From the NCBI GenBank assembly GCA_963764585.1, contig CAVXTB010000016.1, positions 1-64,000 on the forward strand: a DNA stretch of 64,000 nucleotides. The letters run 5' to 3'. Shown piece after piece: positions 46,947 through 58,522 of this stretch (its first letter is position 1; each line of letters opens with the position of its first letter). The position numbers were made by a program, and so were the translations under genes. This DNA comes from JAOPZW01 sp963764585. Its GTDB lineage: Bacteria > Actinomycetota > Thermoleophilia > Solirubrobacterales > Solirubrobacteraceae. Below the pieces are notes generated by a model, which was not told where the DNA came from, did not search any database, and saw only the letters and a list, made by a program, of their open reading frames with translations.

Positions 46947-47473
46947 CAGCGGCGGCGCTCGGCGGCGTCGGGCACCTCGCCCGCCAGCGCCACCCGCACC
47001 GCCTCCTCCTCCTCGGGCGAGAGCTCGAGCTGGCCGCGGCCGGCGACGATCTGCTTGGCGTACAGGCGCGCCTGGTCGCGGTGGTGGATGGAGGAGAGCA
47101 CGATGCCCGAGCCACTGGAGTCCAGCAGAGCGATCGAGGTCGACTGACGGCCGGACATCTCGTTGTAGGCGTCGTAGCGCACGAGGCCGTGGTAGGCGAT
47201 CGCGCCGTCGAGCCGCTCCTCGGCGGCGGTCAGCCGCGCGTCGAGGCGCGACGCCACGTCGGCCACGTAGTCGTTGAGCGAGCCGAACCCGCGGTCGAGC
47301 TGCGCGGCGTGCGCGACGAGGTCCTGGGGCGCGGTGCCGCCGAGGATCGCGCGCTGGTCGGCGCGCAGCCGGCGCAGCGCGCGCGCCAGCAGCAGGGCCA
47401 CGAGCAGCGCGACGAGCGCGACACCGCCTGCCGCCAGCGCGACGATGCCCGTGGTGGTGGAGAGCTCGTCCAC
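46946..47473 (-). CDS. DUF4446 family membrane-anchored protein
   Basis: A 175-residue protein with one N-terminal helix (GIVALAAGGVALVALLVALL), a coiled helical stretch (VADVASRLDARLTAAEERLD) and a compact C-terminal domain with GLVRYDAYNEMSGRQSTSIA and SSIHHRDQARLYAKQI. The pattern matches DUF4446. No function is known. Co-transcribed with pheA. Confidence 0.85.
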   Translation of the reverse strand: MDELSTTTGIVALAAGGVALVALLVALLLARALRRLRADQRAILGGTAPQDLVAHAAQLDRGFGSLNDYVADVASRLDARLTAAEERLDGAIAYHGLVRYDAYNEMSGRQSTSIALLDSSGSGIVLSSIHHRDQARLYAKQIVAGRGQLELSPEEEEAVRVALAGEVPDAAERRR

Positions 47474-47551
47474 GGCCGCGAAGGATAGGACCGCGACCGG
47501 GCGGCGCGCAGCGCAGCGGCCGGCTCGCGCCGGCCACGAGACCCGCCGTCG

Positions 47552-48688
47552 CTACTTGCTCCAGATGATCGTGTAGGTCGAGCGGTTGTTGTCGACCTTG
47601 GTCTCGCCGGGGACCTTGGCGATCGACACCGTGAGCGTGGTGACCGCGCCGATCGGCGGCGTCTGGCCGACCGGGATGTTGACCGTCGACGTCGTCCCCG
47701 CCTTGGTCTGGGCGATCGTCTTGGTCTGCGTGATGTTCTTGCCGCCGCCCTTGAGGTTGATCGAGACCTTGACGTTGGACTCGTCGTTCACGCCGCCGTT
47801 GGTGAACTTCACCGTGACGGTCGGGTTGCTGCCCGCGCTGACGCGGTTGGTGACGCCCGGCGCCTCCGGCTGCAGCGTGACGGTGCCGACCGCGGTGCTG
47901 TCGAGGCTGTGGCCGTGCAGGCCGGGGGCGGGCTTGCCCGACGTCCCGCTCGTGCCGGCAGCCGCGCTGCGCCCGAGCGCGCTGGCGACCTTCTGCGGCG
48001 ACAGCCAGCTGATGTCGCGCATGAACTGGCTGGAGGCGATCGTCTGGCCGGTGATGTCGTTCTTGTTGAGCGCGTCCTTGATCAGCGGCGTGACGCGCGA
48101 CTGGTAGACGACGTCGGAGGCCAGGAACGCCTGCATCTCGGCCGCGATGCTCTCGATCGCGGTCTCCGAGGTCTGGCCGCGCCCGAGCGCGGACGGGATC
48201 TGCTCGGCGATCTTCCCCAGGCCCTCGGCGCGCAGGTTGAGCACGAGCTCGAGGTTGCGCTGCGCGGCCTTCATGTCGCCGGGCACCGAGAAGCTCTTGG
48301 CGCGCTTGACGTCGTCGTCGGCCGCCAGGCGCAGCTGGTTGACCTGCACCTGCAGCTCCGACGAGTTGCGCGACGCGGCGCTCATGCGCGCGAAGAAGGG
48401 CTTGCCGACCGTGTTGTCGGAGTCGTCGATCACCGCGGTGACGTTGCGGTTGTAGTCCTTGAGCGCGTTGTCCTTGCGGCTGTCGAGGCAGCCCTTGAAG
48501 CCCAGCACGATGAGGATCGCGAGGATGATGAGCGCGCCGAGGCCGACCGCCTGGCGCGTGCGCGCGGTCTGCCGATCGGGCGGCGCGGGGCCCCGCCCCT
48601 CGGTTGCGGGGCGGCGCGGCCGCGCCGGGCGCGGGCGCGCTCGTGTGGGTTCGTCACCCTCGTCGAAGAACGACAAGAACTGCTCCAA
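47552..48688 (-). CDS. Membrane-anchored protein with CARDB-like C-terminal domain
   Basis: A 378-residue protein with a charged Pro/Arg-rich cytoplasmic N-terminus of about 45 residues, one membrane helix (AVGLGALIILAILIVLGF), a helical outer domain of about 150 residues, and a C-terminal beta-rich domain (from about residue 260). That domain carries NPTVTVKFTNGGVNDESNVK and VDNNRSTYTIIW, the hallmark of CARDB/Ig-like adhesion modules. It is divergent (64-base gap) from the Ser/Thr kinase gene. It may be a surface partner or substrate of that kinase, which is inference from position. Confidence 0.72.
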   Translation of the reverse strand: MEQFLSFFDEGDEPTRARPRPARPRRPATEGRGPAPPDRQTARTRQAVGLGALIILAILIVLGFKGCLDSRKDNALKDYNRNVTAVIDDSDNTVGKPFFARMSAASRNSSELQVQVNQLRLAADDDVKRAKSFSVPGDMKAAQRNLELVLNLRAEGLGKIAEQIPSALGRGQTSETAIESIAAEMQAFLASDVVYQSRVTPLIKDALNKNDITGQTIASSQFMRDISWLSPQKVASALGRSAAAGTSGTSGKPAPGLHGHSLDSTAVGTVTLQPEAPGVTNRVSAGSNPTVTVKFTNGGVNDESNVKVSINLKGGGKNITQTKTIAQTKAGTTSTVNIPVGQTPPIGAVTTLTVSIAKVPGETKVDNNRSTYTIIWSK

Positions 48689-48752
48689 ACACTGCTTGGG
48701 AAGCGTCCAGTATGCCCGTCGAACCGGACCGCAGGCTCACACGCACGCTGTC

Positions 48753-50492
<1,740 letters not shown>

Positions 50493-50536
50493 CATCACCG
50501 GGTCCCGCTGCCCCCATCGGGACGATCACGCCTTCC

Positions 50537-51292
50537 ATGAGCCTGCTCCGCAATCTCGAGGACAAGATCGCCGGCCTCGTCGAGGGGACGTTCGGCCGCG
50601 TCTTCCGCACCCAGGTGCGGCCGGTCGAGATCGCCCGCAAGCTCGCGCGTGAGATGGAGGAGCACAAGACGGTCTCGGTGTCGCGCACGTACGTGCCCAA
50701 CGAGTACGTCGTGTGGCTGGGCCCGGACGACCGCAAGCGCTTCGAGGGCGTCGAGGACGAGGTCATCGACGAGCTGTCCGCCTACTTGCTCGAGTTCGCG
50801 CGGCGCGAGAAGCTCGCGCTCGTCAGCCGCCCGCAGATCTCCTTCGACACCGACGAGCGCCTGCGCCTGGGCGAGTTCGGCATCCAGGCGCGGCTCGTGC
50901 GGCCCGCCGCGGAGTCCGTCGAGCAGGCCGACCACGGGCACACGATGGTCTACTCGAGCGCGGCGCGCGCGCAGGAGGACCTGGACGAGGCGCGCAGCGC
51001 GCGGCGCGGCCGCGCGATCCTCGTGGCCGAGGGCAAGCGCTACGCCGTGGGCCCCGGCGGCGCGACGATCGGGCGCAGCCGCGAGTGCGACATCGTCCTC
51101 AACGACTCCAACGTGTCGCGCCGCCACGCCGAGCTGCGCCCGCTCGGCGACGGCTGGACGGTGACCGACCTGGGGTCGACCAACGGCGTGCGCGTCAACG
51201 GCCGCGACGTGCGCGCCAACGAGCCGCAGCCGCTGCAGGCCGGCGACCGCATCGACGTCGGCACGGTCGACACGCGCTTCGAGGTCGACTGA
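50537..51292 (+). CDS. fhaA: FhaA-like protein (DUF3662 and FHA domains)
   Basis: A 251-residue cytoplasmic adaptor. The N-terminal DUF3662 domain begins MSLLRNLEDKIAGLVEGTFG and includes PVEIARKLAREMEEHK. The C-terminal FHA domain carries IGRSRECDIVLNDSNVSRRH and TDLGSTNGVRVNG, binding phosphothreonine. In mycobacteria FhaA recognises the phosphorylated MviN complex controlling lipid II supply. The stop overlaps the fhaB start (ATGA-type). Confidence 0.93.
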   Translation: MSLLRNLEDKIAGLVEGTFGRVFRTQVRPVEIARKLAREMEEHKTVSVSRTYVPNEYVVWLGPDDRKRFEGVEDEVIDELSAYLLEFARREKLALVSRPQISFDTDERLRLGEFGIQARLVRPAAESVEQADHGHTMVYSSAARAQEDLDEARSARRGRAILVAEGKRYAVGPGGATIGRSRECDIVLNDSNVSRRHAELRPLGDGWTVTDLGSTNGVRVNGRDVRANEPQPLQAGDRIDVGTVDTRFEVD

Positions 51293-51795
51293 TGCTCGCC
51301 ACGGTGACCGAACCGATCTCGGTCGGCCTGCAGGCCGGCTTCGTCGCCGTGCTCTACCTCTTCCTGCTATGGGTGGCGCGCAGCGCGCTGAAGGACCTGC
51401 GGACCCCGCCGGGGCGCTCGGCGGCGGCCGTCATGGCCGAGGCGCCCGACGCGACCGGCCTGCACGCGGCGTCGCAGGCGCCTGGCGCGACCGGCCCGTT
51501 CGACCCGCGGCTGATCGTCGAGCGCGCGCCGGGGCACACTCCCGGCATGGAGTACGACGTCGGCGAGGGCGCCGTCCTCGGGCGCGGCGATCAGGCCGAG
51601 ATCCGCCTCGAGGATCCCTTCGCGTCCTCGCGCCACGCCAAGCTGATCCGTCAGGGTGGCATCGTCGTCATCGAGGACCTCGGATCGACCAACGGCACCT
51701 ACCTCAACGAGGAGCTGCTGTCCGGCCCGCAACCGCTGCACCAGGGCGATCGCGTGCGCATCGGCGACAGCGAGTTCACTTACGCCGACCGCTGA
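51292..51795 (+). CDS. fhaB: FhaB/FipA-like membrane FHA protein
   Basis: A 167-residue protein with an N-terminal membrane helix (GLQAGFVAVLYLFLLWVA) and a C-terminal FHA domain containing LGRGDQAEIRLEDPFASSRH and DLGSTNGTYLNEE. In actinobacteria FipA links FtsZ/FtsQ and is a PknB-type kinase substrate. Overlaps both neighbours by one or a few bases in the fhaA-fhaB-pstP order. Confidence 0.92.
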   Translation: MLATVTEPISVGLQAGFVAVLYLFLLWVARSALKDLRTPPGRSAAAVMAEAPDATGLHAASQAPGATGPFDPRLIVERAPGHTPGMEYDVGEGAVLGRGDQAEIRLEDPFASSRHAKLIRQGGIVVIEDLGSTNGTYLNEELLSGPQPLHQGDRVRIGDSEFTYADR

Positions 51796-52955
51796 TGCTG
51801 CGCGTAGCCGAGCACTTCGAGCGCACCGACACCGGCCGCCAGCGCCGCGGCAACGAGGACGCCTTCTTCGCGCGCTCGCCGCTCTTCGCGGTGGCCGACG
51901 GCATGGGCGGCGCGCAGGCCGGCGAGGTCGCCTCGCACATGGCCGTCGAGGTGCTCGAGCAGGGGCTGCCCGACGGCGTCGGCTCGATCGAGGAGCGCCT
52001 GCGCGCGCGCGTGAGCGAGGCCAACACGCGGATCCTCGAGCTGGCCCAGTCCGACGACCAGCTCGCCGGCATGGGCACGACGCTGACCGCCGCCTACGTC
52101 GGCGAGGACGACCTCACCGTCGCCCACGTCGGCGACAGCCGGCTGTACCGCCTGCGCGAGGGCGAGCTCGAGCGCCTGACCGACGACCACTCGCTCGTCG
52201 AGGAGCTCGTGCGCCAGGGCAAGCTGACGCCCGAGGAGGCCGACGAGCACCCGCAGCGCTCGATCATCACGCGCGCGCTCGGCGCCGAGCCGGGCGTCGA
52301 GGCCGACAGCCGCACGTGGCCCGCGCGCGCCGACGACGTCTACCTGATCTGCTCGGACGGCCTGACCTCGATGGTGCCCGAGGCGCACGTCGCGCAGGTC
52401 ATCCAGGGCGCGCCGTCGCTCGCCGCCGCCGGGCGTACGCTCATCGACGCGGCCAACGAGGCCGGCGGGCGCGACAACATCACCGTCGTCCTGTTCCGCC
52501 TGGAGGACGTGGGCGCCGCCGCGGCGCCGCCACAGGCCACGGCCGAGCACGCGTCGGCGGCGGTGGCCGCGCCGCCGAGCGTCGTCGCCCGTCGCGAGCC
52601 GCGGGCGCCGCGCGCCCGCGCCGAGCGCAAGCGCCGCCGCCGCTTCCGCGTCCCCGTCGGCCCGATCCTCGTGCTCTTCCTCGTGGCCTGCGTCGTGCTC
52701 GGCGCCTACTACGCCACGCAGACCGTCTACTTCGTGGGCGTCAGCAACGACGGCTTCGTCAGCGTCTATCGAGGGCTGCCCTACGACCTGCCGGCCGGCG
52801 CCGACCTGTACTCGGTCAACTACCAGTCCGGCGTGCCCGTCGACGAGCTGACGCCGAGCCAGAGGAAGACCGTCACCGCGCACAAGCTGCGCTCCAAGGA
52901 CGACGCGCAGGACCTCGTGCGCCAGCTCGAGACCGGGGAGCTGGCATCGCGGTGA
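51795..52955 (+). CDS. pstP: PP2C-family Ser/Thr phosphatase PstP
   Basis: A 386-residue membrane-anchored phosphatase. The metal-binding motifs are RRGNEDAFF, VADGMGGAQAGE, GTTLTAAYVG, HVGDSRLYRL, CSDGLTSM and GGRDNITVVLF. A basic linker leads to one membrane helix (GPILVLFLVACVVLGAYYA) and an outer domain of about 80 residues. It would reverse phosphorylation by the clustered kinases. The ATG at 51795 overlaps the fhaB stop. Confidence 0.95.
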   Translation: MLRVAEHFERTDTGRQRRGNEDAFFARSPLFAVADGMGGAQAGEVASHMAVEVLEQGLPDGVGSIEERLRARVSEANTRILELAQSDDQLAGMGTTLTAAYVGEDDLTVAHVGDSRLYRLREGELERLTDDHSLVEELVRQGKLTPEEADEHPQRSIITRALGAEPGVEADSRTWPARADDVYLICSDGLTSMVPEAHVAQVIQGAPSLAAAGRTLIDAANEAGGRDNITVVLFRLEDVGAAAAPPQATAEHASAAVAAPPSVVARREPRAPRARAERKRRRRFRVPVGPILVLFLVACVVLGAYYATQTVYFVGVSNDGFVSVYRGLPYDLPAGADLYSVNYQSGVPVDELTPSQRKTVTAHKLRSKDDAQDLVRQLETGELASR

Positions 52956-54259
52956 GGAGCGCGCGCAACCGCGAGCTGCTCGCGCTGATCCCGGCCTCGC
53001 TGCTGCTGACCGCGGGCTTCACCGCGGTGTTCATCGAGCGCAACGACGTCGTCTCGAACGTGTCGCTGACCTACGGGGCGCTCTTCCTGGGCCTGTGCCT
53101 GGGCGCGCACGTCGTGCTGCGCTTCACGCTGCCCTACGCCGACCCGTATCTGTTCCCGCTCTTCGCGGTGCTGGCGTGCTTCGGCCTCGTGATGATCTAC
53201 CGCATCGACGACGAGCTCGCGCGCGAGCAGGCGCAGTGGTTCGTCATCGGCCTCGGACTGTTCGCCGCGACGATCGTCCTGCTGCGCGACTACCGCGTGC
53301 TCGAGCGCTATCGCTACACGGTTGCCGCCGTCGGCATCGGGCTGCTCGTGCTGCCGCTCGTGCCGGGAATCCGCGCGCCGGTCAACGGCGCGTACCTGGG
53401 CGTCAAGCTCGGCCCGCTGACCTTCCAGCCGGCGGAGTTCTCGAAGATCGCGATCATCGTCTTCCTGGCCAGCTACCTGCGCGACACGCGCCAGCTGCTG
53501 GTCATCGGCGCGCGCCGCGTCGCCGGCATCACGATCCCGCCGCTCAAGCACTTCGGCCCGCTGCTCGTGGTCTGGGGCGCGGCGATGGCGATGCTCTTCT
53601 TCATCCAGGACCTGGGCTCGTCGCTGATGTTCTTCGGCGGGTTCCTGGCCATCGTCTACGTGGCGACGAACCGCTTCTCGTTCGTTGCGGTCGGCCTGTC
53701 GCTGTTCGCCGCCGGTGCCTGGGTCCTCTACCACGCGCGGCCGACCATCACCCACCGCGTCGACGCCTGGCAGCACCCGTTCGGGCCGCTCTACGACCGG
53801 GTCGGCGGCAGCTACCAGCTCGCGCAGTCGCTCTTCGCGCAGGCCGACGGCGGGCTGTTCGGCCAGGGCTTCGGCCACGCGCTGTTGAAGGTCGGCGACT
53901 CGCCGCTGCTGCCCGCCGCGCAGACCGACCTCATCTACTCGGTGATCGTCAACGAGCTCGGCCTGATCGGCGCCTGCGCCGTCCTGTGCACCTACCTGCT
54001 GGCGATCGCGCGCGGGTTCAAGATCGCCACGCTGGCCCGCGACTCGTTCTCCAAGCTGCTGGCCACGGGGCTGACCGCGGTCTTCGCACTGCAGGTCTTC
54101 GTCATCGTCGGCGGCGTCACCAAGGCGATCCCGCTGACCGGCGTCACGCTGCCCTTCATCTCCTACGGCGGCTCGTCGATCCTCGCCAACTTCGTGCTGC
54201 TGGCGCTGCTGCTGCTGATCTCCGATCGCGCGCGGCGCGAGGCGGTGGAGCCGCGATGA
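52952..54259 (+). CDS. SEDS peptidoglycan glycosyltransferase (FtsW/RodA family)
   Basis: A 435-residue protein with about ten membrane helices that polymerises lipid II into glycan chains with its partner class B PBP. Conserved SEDS sequences are TFQPAEFSKIAIIVFLA, FIQDLGSSLMFF, AQTDLIYSVIVNELGLIG and the C-terminal PFISYGGSSILANF. The GTG at 52952 overlaps the pstP stop and the stop overlaps the pbpA ATG. Within this cluster it corresponds to mycobacterial RodA. Confidence 0.95.
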   Translation: MRSARNRELLALIPASLLLTAGFTAVFIERNDVVSNVSLTYGALFLGLCLGAHVVLRFTLPYADPYLFPLFAVLACFGLVMIYRIDDELAREQAQWFVIGLGLFAATIVLLRDYRVLERYRYTVAAVGIGLLVLPLVPGIRAPVNGAYLGVKLGPLTFQPAEFSKIAIIVFLASYLRDTRQLLVIGARRVAGITIPPLKHFGPLLVVWGAAMAMLFFIQDLGSSLMFFGGFLAIVYVATNRFSFVAVGLSLFAAGAWVLYHARPTITHRVDAWQHPFGPLYDRVGGSYQLAQSLFAQADGGLFGQGFGHALLKVGDSPLLPAAQTDLIYSVIVNELGLIGACAVLCTYLLAIARGFKIATLARDSFSKLLATGLTAVFALQVFVIVGGVTKAIPLTGVTLPFISYGGSSILANFVLLALLLLISDRARREAVEPR

Positions 54260-55683
54260 ACGCGCCGATCGCCCGCCTCTTCGTCGTCGTGATGGTGCTC
54301 TTCGCGGTGCTCGTGGGCTTCACCTCGCGCTGGGCGGTCTTCGACGCCAACGCGCTGCGCGACAACCCCAAGAACCGCCGCGAGCTGCTCGAGGAGCAGA
54401 AGATCCGCCGCGGGCTGATCCGCGCCGGCGACGCCACCGTCCTGGCGCGCTCGCTCAAGCAGCCGGACGACAGCTACGTGCGCACCTATCCCGAGGGCCG
54501 CCTGTTCTCGCACGCCGTCGGCTACAGCTTCGTGCGCCAGGGCCGCGCCGGCCTCGAGCGCTTCTACGACGACGACCTCAGCGGGCGCAAGAGCGACCTG
54601 GGCTCGCTCATCGACCGGCTGACGGACTCCGAGAAGGACGGCGACAACCTCGTCACCGCGCTGGACCCGAACGCCCAGCGCGTCGCGCTGCAGCAGCTCG
54701 GCGGGCGCAAGGGCGCGGTCGTCGCGCTCGATCCGCGCACCGGCGCGATCCGGGTGATGGCGTCGGTACCGGGCTACGACCCCAACACGGTCAAGAACCA
54801 GGACGCCTTCAACGCGCTCAACCGCGACAACGACGCGCCGCTGCTGAACCGCAACACCCAGTCGGGGTATCCGCCGGGCTCGACGTTCAAGGTCGTCACC
54901 GCGATCGCGGCGATCGACTCGGGGCTCTACAAGCCCGATTCGCGCATCAGCGGGCGCAACGGCAAGGTCATCTCGGGCGTTCCCCTCAACAACGACGGCG
55001 GCGAGTCCTTCGGCGACATCACCCTCACCGAGGCGCTCACGCACTCGGTCAACACCGTGTTCGGCGAGGTCGGCGAGAAGGTCGGCAAGGCGACGATGAA
55101 GAAGTACATGGACCGGCTGGGCTTCGGGGCACCGGTCGAGGTCGACCTGCCGCGCGACGAGCGTGCCGCCAGCGGCGAGCGGCGCAACGGGCGGATCATC
55201 CCGGCGACGAGCCGCTTCGTCGACGTCGGTCGCATGGCCATCGGCCAGGACAAGCTGACCGTCACGCCGCTGCAGATGGCGATGGTCGCCGCGTCGGTGG
55301 CCAACGGCGGCAAGCTGATGAAGCCCCACATCGGCGACCGCATCGTCGATCGCGACGGGCGCACCGTGCGGCGCATCGAGCCCGAGGAGATGTCGCAGGT
55401 GATGTCCCCGCAGACGGCCTCGCAGGTCGGCGCGATGATGGCCCAGGTCGTCAAGGAGGGCACGGGCACCGCCGCGGCGCTCGAGGGCATCGACGTGGCG
55501 GGCAAGACCGGCACGGCCGAGGTCGACCGCGCGTGCGGGCCCAACCAGCTGTGGTTCATCGCGTTCGCGCCGGTCCAGGACCCGCGCGTCGCCATCGCCG
55601 TTACCGTGGAATGCGGCACGGGGTTCGGCGGCACGGTCGCCGCCCCGATCGCCAAGGCCGTGATGCAGGAGCTGCTCAAGTGA
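54256..55683 (+). CDS. pbpA: Penicillin-binding protein 2/PbpA-type transpeptidase
   Basis: A 475-residue class B PBP with one N-terminal membrane helix (LFVVVMVLFAVLVGF). The active-site motifs of the transpeptidase domain are PPGSTFKVV (Ser nucleophile), SVNT (SxN) and AGKTGTAEV (KTG). It cross-links peptidoglycan and pairs with the preceding SEDS enzyme. The ATG overlaps the SEDS gene stop, and the stop overlaps the pknB start by 4 bases. Normal length. Confidence 0.95.
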   Translation: MNAPIARLFVVVMVLFAVLVGFTSRWAVFDANALRDNPKNRRELLEEQKIRRGLIRAGDATVLARSLKQPDDSYVRTYPEGRLFSHAVGYSFVRQGRAGLERFYDDDLSGRKSDLGSLIDRLTDSEKDGDNLVTALDPNAQRVALQQLGGRKGAVVALDPRTGAIRVMASVPGYDPNTVKNQDAFNALNRDNDAPLLNRNTQSGYPPGSTFKVVTAIAAIDSGLYKPDSRISGRNGKVISGVPLNNDGGESFGDITLTEALTHSVNTVFGEVGEKVGKATMKKYMDRLGFGAPVEVDLPRDERAASGERRNGRIIPATSRFVDVGRMAIGQDKLTVTPLQMAMVAASVANGGKLMKPHIGDRIVDRDGRTVRRIEPEEMSQVMSPQTASQVGAMMAQVVKEGTGTAAALEGIDVAGKTGTAEVDRACGPNQLWFIAFAPVQDPRVAIAVTVECGTGFGGTVAAPIAKAVMQELLK

Positions 55684-57551
55684 CCGAACGCCTGGAAACC
55701 GAGACCGTCGTCGACGGCCGCTATCGCGTGCTCTATCGCGTGGGCAGCGGCGGGATGGCCGAGGTGTACTGCGCGCAGGACCTGCAGCTCGGGCGCAAGG
55801 TCGCGCTGAAGATCCTCTACCGCCGCTTCGCCGAGGACCGCGAGTTCGTCGAGCGCTTCCGCCGCGAGGCGTCGAGCGCCGCCGGGCTGCAGCACCAGCA
55901 CGTCGTCTCGGTCTACGACCGCGGCGAGTACGACGGCACCTACTACATCGCGATGGAGTACCTCGACGGCCGCTCGCTGAAGACGGTCATCCGCGAGGAG
56001 GCGCCGCTCGACCCCGACCGGGCCGTCGACCTCACCATCCAGGTGCTGCGCGCCGCGCGCTTCGCGCACCGCCGCGGGATCATCCACCGCGACCTCAAGC
56101 CCCACAACGTGATCGTCGACGGCGAGGGCCGCGCCAAGGTCACCGACTTCGGGATCGCGCGCGCCGGGGCGTCGGACATGACGCAGACGGGCTCGATCAT
56201 GGGCACCGCGCAGTACCTGTCGCCCGAGCAGGCCCAGGGCTTGGCGGTCAGCGCCGCGTCGGACCTCTACTCGATCGGGATCATCCTCTACGAGCTGCTC
56301 ACCGGCCGCGTCCCGTTCGAGGGCGAGAGCGCGGTGACCATCGCCCTCAAGCAGGTCAACGAGCGCCCGACGCCTCCAAGCGTCTACAACTCGGCCGTCA
56401 CCCCGGAGCTCGAGGCCGTCGTCATGCGCGCGCTCGAGAAGGAGCCGTCGCGCCGCTTCCAGGACGCCGACGAGTTCATCTCCGCGCTGCAGGCCGCGCG
56501 CGAGGGCATCGCGACGCCCGCGATGGTGGGGCCGGCGACGGTGGTCGAGCCGCCGCCGAGCCAGGCCTACCCCTACCCCGAGGAGCCGCTGCCGCCGCGC
56601 GAGCCGCGCGAGGGCGGGCGCTGGTGGCTGTGGCTGCTGGCCGTGCTGGTGGCCGCAGCCGGCCTGGCCGCCGTGCTGCTGGTGACCAACCGCACCCAGC
56701 AGGTCAGCGTGCCCAACGTGGTGGGCACCGACCAGGCGGTCGCCCAGGCCAAGCTGCGCCAGGAGGGCTTCCAGACCGACTCGACGCCCAAGACGTCCGA
56801 GCAGCCGAAGGGCAGGGTGATCGGCCAGGACCCGTCGGGCGACACGAAGGCCGACAAGGGCTCGACGGTCACGCTGACGGTGTCCGCGGGCCCCGAGCAG
56901 GTGGCCGTGCCGCCGGTCGTCGGGCTGACGCTCAAGTCCGCGCAGGGCCGATTGGAGAAGGCCGGGCTTCAGTCCAACCAGCGCGAGGAGACCTCCACGA
57001 CCGTTGAGAAGGGCCGGGTGATCTCGGCGTCGCCGGGCGAGGGCGAGAAGGTCGACAAGGGCTCGCATGTCCTGCTCGTCGTCTCCGGCGGGCCCGAGCA
57101 GGTCGAGGTCCCCGCCGTCAGCGGCAAGAGCTTCGACGAGGCCCAGTCGACACTGCAGGCGGCGGGCTTCAAGGTCACGCGCACCGACAAGGAGTCCGAC
57201 AAGGACCCGGGCACCGTCCTCTCGCAGAACCCGAAGGCCGGCACGCCGGCCGACTCCGGCTCGACGGTGGCGCTGACGGTGGCCAAGGAGCCCACGCAGG
57301 TCGACGTGCCCGACGTGTCCGGGGAGGACGTGGCCACCGCGGTTCGCGAGCTGTCCAAGGCCGGCTTCGAGGTCGACCAGCAGAGCCGCGACGTCGACTC
57401 GCCCGAAGGCGACGGGGTGGTCATCGAGCAGTCCCCGGCCGGCGGCGGCAAGGCCAAGAAGGGCTCGAAGGTGACGATCGTCGTGGGCAACTTCAACCCC
57501 GATCTCAACCCCGAGGGCACCGGCACGACCACCGGCGGGGGCACTGGGTGA
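55680..57551 (+). CDS. pknB: PASTA-domain Ser/Thr protein kinase PknB
   Basis: A 623-residue transmembrane kinase. The kinase domain (residues 15-275) has VGSGGMAEVYCAQD, GIIHRDLKPHNVIV and DFGIARAG with YLSPEQAQG. One membrane helix (WWLWLLAVLVAAAGLAAVLL) lies at about residue 320. Four extracellular PASTA repeats follow, starting near VSVPNVVG, VAVPPVVG, VEVPAVSG and VDVPDVSG. PASTA domains sense muropeptides or lipid II. It controls cell-wall synthesis and division. The stop overlaps the ddl start (GTGA). Confidence 0.97.
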   Translation: MTERLETETVVDGRYRVLYRVGSGGMAEVYCAQDLQLGRKVALKILYRRFAEDREFVERFRREASSAAGLQHQHVVSVYDRGEYDGTYYIAMEYLDGRSLKTVIREEAPLDPDRAVDLTIQVLRAARFAHRRGIIHRDLKPHNVIVDGEGRAKVTDFGIARAGASDMTQTGSIMGTAQYLSPEQAQGLAVSAASDLYSIGIILYELLTGRVPFEGESAVTIALKQVNERPTPPSVYNSAVTPELEAVVMRALEKEPSRRFQDADEFISALQAAREGIATPAMVGPATVVEPPPSQAYPYPEEPLPPREPREGGRWWLWLLAVLVAAAGLAAVLLVTNRTQQVSVPNVVGTDQAVAQAKLRQEGFQTDSTPKTSEQPKGRVIGQDPSGDTKADKGSTVTLTVSAGPEQVAVPPVVGLTLKSAQGRLEKAGLQSNQREETSTTVEKGRVISASPGEGEKVDKGSHVLLVVSGGPEQVEVPAVSGKSFDEAQSTLQAAGFKVTRTDKESDKDPGTVLSQNPKAGTPADSGSTVALTVAKEPTQVDVPDVSGEDVATAVRELSKAGFEVDQQSRDVDSPEGDGVVIEQSPAGGGKAKKGSKVTIVVGNFNPDLNPEGTGTTTGGGTG

Positions 57552-58522
57552 GGGTCGCGGTGCTGGCCGGGGGGCGCTCGTCCGAGCACGAGGTGTCCCT
57601 GAGCTCCGCCGCGTCGGTGCGCGAGGGGCTGGTCGCCGCGGGCCACGAGGTGCTGTTCGTCGAGCTCGCGCGCGACGGCACCTGGGCGTGCGACGGCGAG
57701 GAGGTCGAGCTGCGCGCCGGCCGCGGGCTCCTCGGAGCCGATGCGGTCTTCCCGGCCCTGCACGGGCCGTTCGGCGAGGACGGCACGGTGCAGGGGCTGC
57801 TCGAGCTGCTCGACGTGCCCTACGTCGGCTCGGGGGTTCTGGCCAGCGCGCTGTGCATGGACAAGATCCTGTTCAAGGACGTCATCGCGCGCGCCGGGCT
57901 GCCGCAGGTCGCCTACTGGTCGATCGACACCGAGGCGCGCGTCGAGCTGGGCGACGCGGTCAGCTACCCGTGCTGGGTCAAGCCCGCGCGGCTGGGCTCG
58001 TCGGTCGGCATCGCGCGCGTGGACGAGCCCGACCAGCTCCAGGCCGCCGTCGAGGCGGCGGCCGCGCACGACCCGCGGGTGATCGTCGAGGCCAGCGCGC
58101 CGGGCATCGAGGTCGAGTGCTCGGTGCTCGGGCCCACCGACGCGCCGCAGGCCAGCCAGCCCGGCGAGATCATGCTCGCCGCCGGCGAGGACGGCTGGTA
58201 CGACTACGAGGCCAAGTACACGCCCGGCGGCATGCAGCTGGTCGTGCCCGCGCGGATCTCCGAGACCGCGCGCGAGCGGGTCCGCGAGCTGGCCGTCACC
58301 GCCTTCCGCCTGGCCGGCTGCAGCGGGCTGGCGCGCGCGGACTTCTTCGTGGACGGCGACGACGTCCTCGTCAACGAGCTCAACACCATGCCCGGGTTCA
58401 CGCAGACCAGCGTCTACGGCGAGCTCTGGGCCCGCAGCGGCGTGCCGTACCCCGAGCTCTGCGACCGGCTCGTGCGGATCGCGATCGAGCGCTTCGAGCG
58501 CGAGCGCGCGCACCGCTTCTGA
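57548..58522 (+). CDS. ddl: D-alanine--D-alanine ligase (canonical)
   Basis: A 324-residue ATP-grasp ligase making the D-Ala-D-Ala dipeptide of peptidoglycan. It carries the canonical features: GGRSSEHEVSLSSA, RLGSSVGIARV, YDYEAKYTPG and NELNTMPGFTQTS. Coupled to pknB by a GTGA overlap, an unusual placement that ties dipeptide supply to the kinase cluster. The other, more divergent ligase in the window is at 20413-21354. Confidence 0.95.
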   Translation: MRVAVLAGGRSSEHEVSLSSAASVREGLVAAGHEVLFVELARDGTWACDGEEVELRAGRGLLGADAVFPALHGPFGEDGTVQGLLELLDVPYVGSGVLASALCMDKILFKDVIARAGLPQVAYWSIDTEARVELGDAVSYPCWVKPARLGSSVGIARVDEPDQLQAAVEAAAAHDPRVIVEASAPGIEVECSVLGPTDAPQASQPGEIMLAAGEDGWYDYEAKYTPGGMQLVVPARISETARERVRELAVTAFRLAGCSGLARADFFVDGDDVLVNELNTMPGFTQTSVYGELWARSGVPYPELCDRLVRIAIERFERERAHRF